A stretch of 10,284 nucleotides of DNA from NCBI GenBank assembly GCA_021163585.1, contig JAGGTW010000097.1, positions 1-10,284 of the forward strand, written 5' to 3'. A program made the position numbers and the translations under genes. Position 1 is the first letter of the stretch. Every line of letters begins with the position of its first letter. Of the stretch, positions 1-5,305 are shown piece by piece. Below the pieces are notes generated by a model. That model was not told the origin of the DNA and did no database searches. It saw only the letters and a list, made by a program, of their open reading frames with translations. The stretch is from Desulfurococcales archaeon (GTDB taxonomy: Archaea; Thermoproteota; Thermoprotei_A; Sulfolobales; NBVN01).

Positions 1-284
1 CAGGTAAGGAAGTAAATGAGGAAAATCTAAAGAAGATACTGGAGGTAGCAGGTATTCAAGTAGATGAGGCCAGGGTAAAGATGGTGGTGGCAGCTCTTAA
101 GGAAGTAAACATTGATGAGGTAATTAAACAGGCTACGGCAATGCCAGTAGCACCCGCTGTTGCACCTGCTCAGGCACCGCAGCCTCAGGCTGCTCCGGCT
201 GAGGAGAAGGAGGAAGAGGAGGAGGAGAAGGAGGAGGTTAGTGAGGAGGAGATTGCTGAAGGAATATCATCACTATTCGGGTAA
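1..284 (+). CDS. rpl12: Archaeal ribosomal stalk protein L12 (P1), 3' part
   Basis: This is the large-subunit stalk protein, which forms dimers on P0/L10 and recruits translation GTPases to the ribosome. The frame is open from base 3 and 93 residues are visible. Bases 1-2 fit the end of an Ala codon, so only about the first 14 residues, the start of the dimerisation domain, lie outside the window. The visible part begins GKEVNEENL and continues through the conserved VAALKEVNIDEVIKQA helix. It then passes into an Ala/Pro/Gln hinge and a highly charged Glu/Lys tail, and ends in SSLFG, the hydrophobic C-terminal motif that binds elongation factors. The length and domain order are normal for archaea. 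In archaea this gene usually closes an L1-L10-L12 operon, and the U-rich stretch that follows agrees with that. Identification is near certain; only the 5' end is missing. Confidence 0.97.
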   Translation, partial: GKEVNEENLKKILEVAGIQVDEARVKMVVAALKEVNIDEVIKQATAMPVAPAVAPAQAPQPQAAPAEEKEEEEEEKEEVSEEEIAEGISSLFG

Positions 285-297
285 AACATATTCATGG

Positions 298-333
298 ACT
301 TTTGTATTAATTCTTAGTCTGAACAATTTTTGT
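298..333 (+). terminator. U-rich terminator after L12
   Basis: Two T-rich patches follow the L12 stop: CTTTTGTATT and a run of five T at 327-331. Archaeal RNA polymerase terminates at such oligo-U tracts without needing a hairpin, and I see no strong hairpin here. The site would close the ribosomal protein operon before the next transcription unit. Confidence 0.5.
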
Positions 334-390
334 TAATATGAGAATGTTGGTAACATCGGGCAGTCAGCTAGGTATAGAGATGTGAGGTGG

Positions 391-408
391 CTTAATTAAC
401 TAATAAAG
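391..408 (+). promoter_or_regulatory. Candidate TATA box for the UPF0282 operon
   Basis: The A/T-only stretch CTTAATTAACTAATAAAG holds two TATA-like octamers. If TAATAAAG (401-408) is used, transcription would begin near 430 and leave a leader of about 28 nt before the GTG start at 459. That leader would include the GGTG ribosome-binding site at 448-451. The call rests on position and composition only. Confidence 0.35.
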
Positions 409-458
409 TCCCTACTGCTGGTGATCATTAAGGAGATGAGTAATCAGGGTGCGTATTA

Positions 459-1349
459 GTGGAAGTAAATCTTATTGGTTTTGACAGTATTGGAGTTAGA
501 TCCATGGCGAGTGCGGTGTATACTGATGATGTGAGTATTTTTATCGATCCTGCGGTGTCTCTTGCTCCATGGCGATTTTCTCTTAGGCCTCACCCACGTG
601 AGGTTAAGCAACTTGAAAATGTGGCTTCAAAAATACATGAGGCTGCTAAGGACGTAGATATGATTATAATTACTCACTATCATTACGACCACCATGACCC
701 TGGAAGACACGTCTCAATTGATATATATAATGGTAAGGTGGTGATCTTAAAAGACCCGCAAAACAATATTAATGTCTCTCAGAGAATAAGAGCTTCTAGA
801 TTCATTAAATTAATACGTGAAAGGGCTAAGAAGATACTTGTTGGTGATGGCAGAGAATTCACATACGGTAGAACAAAAATAATAATATCAAGGCCCGTTC
901 CGCACGGAATCGATACTAGATTGGGTTATGTAACTGAGGTTCTTATAGATGACGGTGAATACAGAATTATACATACTTCAGATGTTGAGGGACCTGTAAC
1001 ATTTCATGCTGTTGACTTCATCCTCAAGAATAAGCCCAGCTTAACAATCGTTGATGGCCCGCCCACGTATTTAGTTGGGCAGCACTTTACTGAGGAGGCA
1101 GTAAATAAATCAATTTCATATTTAGCAGAAATAATATCATCTTTGAGTAATTTAGTGATGGTCGTGGATCATCACCTATTGAGGGATCTTACCTATAGAA
1201 AATTTTATGATGAGGTACTGAAGCGCTGTCCTGGTACTAAGGCGAAATTGATGTGTGCAGCAGAATTCATGGGCATGGAGCCAATGCTACTAGAGGCTAG
1301 GCGTAGAGAACTGTATAGTGCAGAATCTGGGAGTGAGAAGGGTGAGTAA
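459..1349 (+). CDS. UPF0282 family metallo-beta-lactamase-fold hydrolase
   Basis: This 296-residue protein is a member of the archaeal UPF0282 family, which has the metallo-beta-lactamase fold and no established substrate. The visible metal-site motifs are HYHYDHH at residues 73-79 (the HxHxDH signature), VPHG at about 147-150, HTSDVEG at about 172-178 and a His pair at 238-239. The N-terminal part with GVRSMA and DPAVSLAP is also typical of the family, and the length is normal. The start is GTG 459, because the frame is closed by a stop at 441 and no other start codon lies between. GGTG at 448-451 gives a spacing of 7 nt. The gene overlaps the following radical SAM gene, so the two are probably co-transcribed and translationally coupled. 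The fold would suit a phosphoesterase, RNase-like or thioester hydrolase activity, but the sequence does not decide which. The protein should be cytosolic, as there is no signal peptide. Confidence 0.9.
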   Translation: MEVNLIGFDSIGVRSMASAVYTDDVSIFIDPAVSLAPWRFSLRPHPREVKQLENVASKIHEAAKDVDMIIITHYHYDHHDPGRHVSIDIYNGKVVILKDPQNNINVSQRIRASRFIKLIRERAKKILVGDGREFTYGRTKIIISRPVPHGIDTRLGYVTEVLIDDGEYRIIHTSDVEGPVTFHAVDFILKNKPSLTIVDGPPTYLVGQHFTEEAVNKSISYLAEIISSLSNLVMVVDHHLLRDLTYRKFYDEVLKRCPGTKAKLMCAAEFMGMEPMLLEARRRELYSAESGSEKGE

Positions 1350-2121
1350 GGGCTATAACCCCGTAAGAGTCGCGGATGAAGTAAGGAAACATGTAACTAA
1401 AGTTACCGGAGGTGTAGAACTTAGACAGTACTACAGATTCAGAGGTGGCAGGTGGTATGGTGGGATTGCTACTGGTGATGTAATAGGTTGTAACATGAAG
1501 TGCAAGTTCTGCTGGTCCTGGCGTTTTAAAGACAGGTATGACTTAGGAGAGCTATTAGCACCTGAGGAGGCGGCTGAGAGACTAGTTAAAATAGCGAGAA
1601 TTAACAATTATTCGCAGGTAAGGGTGAGCGGAGGTGAGCCCACTATTTCCAGAGAGCATTTGCTACACCTTATTAAGGCTGTAGAAGTAAGTGGGCTAAC
1701 CTTCATAGTTGAGACTAATGGAATACTTCTGGGGTATGATAAGGGGTATGCTAATGAACTAGCAAACTTTTCGAATGTTGTGGTCAGGGTATCATTTAAA
1801 GGGGTAACGGCGGATGAATTTAACAAGCTTACGGGAGCTGATAAAAATTACTTCGAACTACAGTTTAAGGCGCTAGAAAATTTAGTAAATGCCGGGTTGA
1901 GGCCGGGACACGAAGTTTACGCTGCAGCTATGATCTCGTTTAGTAATGAGAGGGATATTGCAAAATTTGTTATGAGGCTAGCTGAAATAAGTCCAGAGCT
2001 AGTGGATGTTGACTGGGAGTTAGTGATTATGTACCCGCATGTTAGGAAGCTACTTGAACTAAATGGTTTGAAGCCCAAGAGATGGGTAGATCCTGATAAA
2101 ATCCCTAGGTCTATGATATAA
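1342..2121 (+). CDS. Radical SAM enzyme with a single 4Fe-4S cluster, function unknown
   Basis: The protein has the core radical SAM motif CNMKCKFC, with Cys 50, 54 and 57 as the CxxxCxxC ligands of the cluster that cleaves S-adenosylmethionine. The GGEP motif follows at residues 97-100, and ETNG lies at 124-127 in the fourth strand region. No other cysteine is present, so a SPASM or other auxiliary cluster is excluded. It resembles PFL-activase or MoaA-type domains, but I cannot name the substrate. I chose GTG 1342 (259 residues) because GGGAG at 1329-1333 stands 8 nt before it. GTG 1318 and GTG 1333 are in-frame alternatives, and 1318 would add 8 residues. The start overlaps the end of the UPF0282 gene by 8 bp and a small four-cysteine protein follows 33 bp downstream, so this is the middle gene of a probable operon. 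A glycyl-radical activase or a tRNA or cofactor-modifying role are both possible. Confidence 0.88.
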   Translation: MSKGYNPVRVADEVRKHVTKVTGGVELRQYYRFRGGRWYGGIATGDVIGCNMKCKFCWSWRFKDRYDLGELLAPEEAAERLVKIARINNYSQVRVSGGEPTISREHLLHLIKAVEVSGLTFIVETNGILLGYDKGYANELANFSNVVVRVSFKGVTADEFNKLTGADKNYFELQFKALENLVNAGLRPGHEVYAAAMISFSNERDIAKFVMRLAEISPELVDVDWELVIMYPHVRKLLELNGLKPKRWVDPDKIPRSMI

Positions 2122-2154
2122 TAGTCGATAATAACGATGCAAGGGGTGTGGTCA

Positions 2155-2529
2155 GTGAAGCTACAAGAGCTTGAGGAATACATACATTTGCATTACACGG
2201 AACTCTATGAGGAGTGCAGGGGGTTCTGCAAGGAGAGCAACGCAGGTGGTGTGATAAGACTTCAGGAACTAAGGCTTTATGAAGGTTGTATTTACTGTAT
2301 CGTGAGGACTGCTGTGGATCATCTTAACGTTCCTACAATTATTATTCCTTTGAAGAACGGCAGGACTATGGAGCTAGTAAGGCTGAGTGACTACATACTA
2401 GAGTTCAGTGAGGAGTTCGTACAGGTATTTGATGTTGAAAACTTCATGAGTGAATTGACTGACTACCTGGAATTCGGGTTGTTATCGGATGATGAGATAT
2501 CGCTAATAAGGGAGTGGCTTTTGGGGTAG
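2155..2529 (+). CDS. Small four-cysteine protein of unknown function
   Basis: I do not recognise this 124-residue protein. It is acidic, with a helical N-terminal part rich in Glu and Leu. CRGFC (Cys 21 and 25) and GCIYC (Cys 45 and 48) form a CX3C plus CX2C set that could bind zinc or an iron-sulfur cluster. A strand-like core, VPTIIIPLKNG, and an acidic helical C-terminus ending IREWLLG follow. There is no signal peptide or membrane segment. ATG 2137 is an in-frame alternative adding 6 residues. I prefer GTG 2155 because AGGGGTG at 2142-2148 lies 6 nt upstream of it. It is the last gene of the run begun by the UPF0282 and radical SAM genes, and a T-rich terminator follows. A partner or substrate-carrier role for the radical SAM enzyme is only an inference from position and cysteines. 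The long open frame, ribosome-binding site and codon use make it a real gene. Confidence 0.75.
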   Translation: MKLQELEEYIHLHYTELYEECRGFCKESNAGGVIRLQELRLYEGCIYCIVRTAVDHLNVPTIIIPLKNGRTMELVRLSDYILEFSEEFVQVFDVENFMSELTDYLEFGLLSDDEISLIREWLLG

Positions 2530-2560
2530 GAACGCACCTGATTGTTGGAGGTACTTATGT

Positions 2561-2580
2561 GTTGCTGTTTTACTTCTTTT
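2561..2580 (+). terminator. T-rich terminator of the UPF0282 operon
   Basis: The stretch GTTGCTGTTTTACTTCTTTT starts 31 bp after the stop of the last gene in the operon. It contains three T clusters, as in oligo-U archaeal terminators, and shows no clear hairpin. Confidence 0.5.
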
Positions 2581-2642
2581 ATTAGAGTACTGTAGATTCT
2601 TGAGCGGGTATTTCTATCCCTTGTAATGAAACTATAACTCTA

Positions 2643-2701
2643 CATAAAATACTATCAATCACTTAAGGAGGAATGGAAGTTAGTAAGAGAGTACAATATA
2701 A
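2643..2701 (+). promoter_or_regulatory. Promoter region of the alcohol dehydrogenase gene
   Basis: Two TATA-like boxes precede the dehydrogenase gene: CATAAAATAC at 2643-2652 and AATATAA at 2695-2701. The second would start transcription near 2723 with a 27-nt leader that includes GGTG at 2740-2743. The first would start it near 2673, exactly at the ATG of a possible 25-codon upstream ORF. The sequence does not decide between them. In the rest of the 220-bp gap (2530-2749) I see only the T-rich terminator near 2561-2580. Confidence 0.35.
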
Positions 2702-2750
2702 CGTAATAGTAAATACTACCTCAGTTATTTTTCTAAGCGGGTGTGAATAA
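2673..2750 (+). other. Possible 25-codon upstream ORF ending on the ADH start
   Basis: An ATG at 2673, right after AAGGAGGA (2665-2672), opens a frame of 25 codons. Its product would read MEVSKRVQYNV and so on to FLSGCE. Its TAA stop (2748-2750) shares one base with the ATG of the dehydrogenase (TAATG). This geometry suits translational coupling or a leader peptide. However, the Shine-Dalgarno is only about 1 nt from the ATG, which is too close to be efficient, and the peptide resembles nothing I know. Chance is a fair alternative. Confidence 0.22.
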
Positions 2751-3910
2751 TGAATAAATATGAATTCGTATTTTGTGTCCCGACGAGACTGGTCTACGGT
2801 AGAGGAAAGCTAAATGAGATTGGCTTGTACACACTCTCGCTAGGGTTGCGTAAGGTAGCGGTAATTACTACGGCAGGAGGATCCATGAGGAGGTACGGCT
2901 ACATTGACCGGCTAATATCATCCTTAGAAAGCAGGGGAATAGCGTCAGTAGTGCTTGATAAAGTATATACTAACCCTACAACCGACTTGGTAGATGAGTT
3001 AGTCGCTGTAGTTAAGGATGAGGAGCCCGATGGTATAATTGCTATTGGGGGTGGTTCAGCGATAGATGTTGCTAAAGCTGTTGCTATGGTATCCTATAGC
3101 GGGGGAAGTGCTAGAGACTACATACTAGGTATAAGGAGAGGTTCTGGAGCACTTCCATTAATAGCTATACCGACAACGCATGGAACAGGCACGGAAGTTA
3201 ATAGGTTTTCTGTCCTAACTGAGCCTGAGCTCAAGGCTAAATTAGCAATAGTTTCAGACTACATATATCCAAAGATCTCGGTGGTGGATCCGGAGCTGAC
3301 CTTGAGTTTACCAAGCACTGTGAGCTCGGCAACTGTTTTTGATGCTTTCTCTCATGCTCTTGAAGCGTTGTTTGCTGCGCGATCCAATGTACTGAGCAGA
3401 TTGTTTGCTCTTGAGGCTCTGAGAAGTATAGCTAGTGAAATAGATAAGTTGCCTGAGGGATATAGCAATATCGATGTAAGGACTAAGCTACTTTGGGCAT
3501 CTACGTGTGCCGGGTACGCTATCGATCAGTCCAGGACTGGTCTGTTGCATGCCATAGAGCATTCCATAAGTGCGTTTTACCCGAATATTCATCATGGTGT
3601 AGGTTTAGCATTGATAGCTACCGCATGGGCTAGATATACAGCTCCAGCAGTAAGGGAGAAAGTCAAGGAAGTACTAAGAATATTCAACTGGAGCGTAGGT
3701 GATGACGTAACACGCAGTTTCGTGGAGTTCATGGAGTATATTAAAAAGAAGTTAGGGCTGCATAAGCGGTTAAGTGACTTTAAGGTATCAAGAGATGACG
3801 TTAAACTATTGGCAGAGTATACTGTTAAGTTTATGAGTGTCTTAATTAAGAATGCGCCTCGGAGTGCAGATAAGCAGGCCATAGAAGAAATATTAATGGA
3901 TTCATTGTAG
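2750..3910 (+). CDS. Iron-containing alcohol dehydrogenase (group III, NAD(P)-dependent)
   Basis: This 386-residue protein is a full-length iron-type alcohol dehydrogenase, which interconverts alcohols and aldehydes or ketones in the cytosol with NAD(H) or NADP(H). The N-terminal Rossmann-like domain carries GGGSAIDVAK at residues 100-109, the nucleotide phosphate-binding loop of the family. TTHGTGTEV at 142-150 is the second family signature. The metal ligands expected from FucO-type enzymes are all present: Asp 198, His 202, His 267 and the His 281/His 282 pair before Gly. Of that pair, His 282 best matches the HG motif. The start is ATG 2750, with GGTG at 2740-2743 and 6-nt spacing. The substrate cannot be told; butanol or lactaldehyde-type dehydrogenases are relatives. 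The nicotinate phosphoribosyltransferase gene starts 8 bp after its stop, so the two form a probable operon that links a dinucleotide-using enzyme with NAD synthesis. Confidence 0.93.
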   Translation: MNKYEFVFCVPTRLVYGRGKLNEIGLYTLSLGLRKVAVITTAGGSMRRYGYIDRLISSLESRGIASVVLDKVYTNPTTDLVDELVAVVKDEEPDGIIAIGGGSAIDVAKAVAMVSYSGGSARDYILGIRRGSGALPLIAIPTTHGTGTEVNRFSVLTEPELKAKLAIVSDYIYPKISVVDPELTLSLPSTVSSATVFDAFSHALEALFAARSNVLSRLFALEALRSIASEIDKLPEGYSNIDVRTKLLWASTCAGYAIDQSRTGLLHAIEHSISAFYPNIHHGVGLALIATAWARYTAPAVREKVKEVLRIFNWSVGDDVTRSFVEFMEYIKKKLGLHKRLSDFKVSRDDVKLLAEYTVKFMSVLIKNAPRSADKQAIEEILMDSL

Positions 3911-3918
3911 GTGATTTA

Positions 3919-5088
3919 ATGAGGCTCTATATAGCATCTGAGAAGGACATTCTGGAAGGGAGGATTACTGACATATACTTCGTAAGGACAAAAAAGATCA
4001 TAGAAGCTAAGGGCCTGAGCAACATAAAAGTTAGGATGGAAATTCATACTGGTGACTTACCTAAAGGCTATGACTGGGCTGTTTATGCTGGTTTAGAGGA
4101 GGCCCTTAAGCTTCTCTCGCAGCGCCCAGTAACTGTTTACTCTATACCTGAGGGGACTCTCATCAATGGCGGATTTCCAGTAATGCTTGTTGAAGGCAGG
4201 TACTATGATATTTGTGAGCTAGAAACCCCCTTACTAGGTATTTTAAGACACGCTACCTCAGTTGCGACGAGGGCGGCGCGTTTTAAGAGGTTAGCTATGG
4301 ATAAGGTAATTTTGTACTTTGGTCTACGGGGAGCTCACCCTGCTATAGCGCCTATGCTAGATAGGTCAGCGTACATCGGGGGCGTTGATGCTGTCTCAGG
4401 AGCTTTTAGTGAGGAGTTTATAGGTGTTAAGCCATCAGGTACTATGCCCCACGCACTAATTATCGTTTTCGGTGGCGGTGCAGGTGCTTGGAGAGCCTTT
4501 GACGAGGTCATAGAGCGTGATGTACCTAGAATAGCACTTATAGATACATTTAATGATGAGAGAGTTGAAGCTCTTGAAGCAGTTAAAATACTAGGAAAGA
4601 AACTCCATGGGATCAGGTTTGACACACCTAGGTCAAGGCGCGGTGACTTCAAGAAGTTAATTGAGGAGGTACGGTGGGTTCTAGGACTTCAAGGCTATGG
4701 GGATGTTAAGATAGTTGTTAGTGGCGGTATCAGTGAGAAAGCTGTAATTGAATTGAGGGATGTAGTTGATATGTTCGGGGTGGGGACAGCAATTACGCAT
4801 CCCCCGCACGTGGACATGAGCATGGATATTGTTGAAGTCTTGAGGAATGGTGAATGGGTACCGATTTCTAAGCGCGGTAAATTGCCAGGAGCTAAGAAAG
4901 TTTACAGATGCGATGTCCTTGATTATGAAGTTGTGCCATGGAATGTAAAGCCAAGCAAGTGTGCTGACGACATCTTCATAAAGTGGTTGGATGAAGGAAA
5001 AGTAGTCAGGGAACCTCCATCACCACAAGAATTAAGAAAATACGTGTTGGAGCAACTTAAGAAGGTACCAGAGCCAAATCCTGTCTGA
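3919..5088 (+). CDS. pncB: Nicotinate phosphoribosyltransferase (NAPRTase), archaeal type
   Basis: This enzyme joins nicotinate to phosphoribosyl pyrophosphate to give nicotinate mononucleotide, the entry step of the Preiss-Handler route to NAD. The 389-residue length matches the short archaeal form known from Thermoplasma. The motifs in order are TDIYF at 17-21, ELETPLLGIL at 100-109, RGAHP at 137-141 and KPSGTMPHAL at 171-180. The His in the last of these matches the active-site histidine that is phosphorylated in this family. DTFND (209-213), the arginine-rich RFDTPRSRRGD (233-243), VSGGIS (267-272) and the barrel phosphate-site FGVGT (286-290) follow. Cys 331 and Cys 348 near the C-terminus could belong to the small metal site reported for archaeal relatives, but only two cysteines are present. 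The start is ATG 3919, with AGGTGAT at 3909-3915 overlapping the stop of the dehydrogenase. A U-run after the stop ends the unit. Confidence 0.92.
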   Translation: MRLYIASEKDILEGRITDIYFVRTKKIIEAKGLSNIKVRMEIHTGDLPKGYDWAVYAGLEEALKLLSQRPVTVYSIPEGTLINGGFPVMLVEGRYYDICELETPLLGILRHATSVATRAARFKRLAMDKVILYFGLRGAHPAIAPMLDRSAYIGGVDAVSGAFSEEFIGVKPSGTMPHALIIVFGGGAGAWRAFDEVIERDVPRIALIDTFNDERVEALEAVKILGKKLHGIRFDTPRSRRGDFKKLIEEVRWVLGLQGYGDVKIVVSGGISEKAVIELRDVVDMFGVGTAITHPPHVDMSMDIVEVLRNGEWVPISKRGKLPGAKKVYRCDVLDYEVVPWNVKPSKCADDIFIKWLDEGKVVREPPSPQELRKYVLEQLKKVPEPNPV

Positions 5089-5140
5089 GCAGCTAAAAGG
5101 GGTCAATGAACACAGGAGCTTTCCAGGAGTAAGTAGTATT

Positions 5141-5147
5141 GTTTTTA
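5141..5147 (+). terminator. Oligo-U terminator after pncB
   Basis: A run of five T (5142-5146) lies 53 bp after the pncB stop and just before the oppositely oriented tRNA-Ala. It would keep transcription of the two-gene unit from running into the tRNA gene. No hairpin was seen. Confidence 0.4.
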
Positions 5148-5153
5148 ATGGGT

Positions 5154-5256
<103 letters not shown>

Positions 5257-5280
5257 GATATGAGAAGATATTATTGTTTG

Positions 5281-5290
5281 TTATAAGCTT
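5281..5290 (-). promoter_or_regulatory. TATA box of tRNA-Ala
   Basis: On the minus strand, AAGCTTATAA is centred about 28 bp upstream of the first base of the tRNA (5256), the usual spacing when transcription starts at or next to the mature 5' end. It lies in the 49-bp gap between the tRNA and the end of moeA. Confidence 0.6.
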
Positions 5291-5305
5291 TATGTGTCAC
5301 ATAAT

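Noticed and set aside
1608..2183. Open frames on the minus strand opposite the radical SAM gene and the next gene
   Set aside because: They lie antisense to well-supported genes and have Ser/Thr-rich composition typical of reverse-strand shadows, with no motifs.
2488..2541. C/D box sRNA candidate: ATGATGA at 2488-2494 and CTGA at 2538-2541, about 50 nt apart
   Set aside because: There is no convincing D'/C' pair in the middle and no terminal stem, and the C box falls inside the coding sequence of the four-Cys protein.
2750..3910. Glycerol-1-phosphate dehydrogenase (archaeal lipid enzyme) for the iron-type dehydrogenase
   Set aside because: The GGGSAIDVAK and TTHGTGTEV signatures and the D-H-H-H iron ligand set match ordinary iron alcohol dehydrogenases rather than the G1P dehydrogenase pattern.
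3592..4652. Minus-strand open frames opposite the dehydrogenase and NAPRTase genes
   Set aside because: The plus-strand genes carry complete family motifs across these spans; the antisense frames have no ribosome-binding site or recognisable domain.
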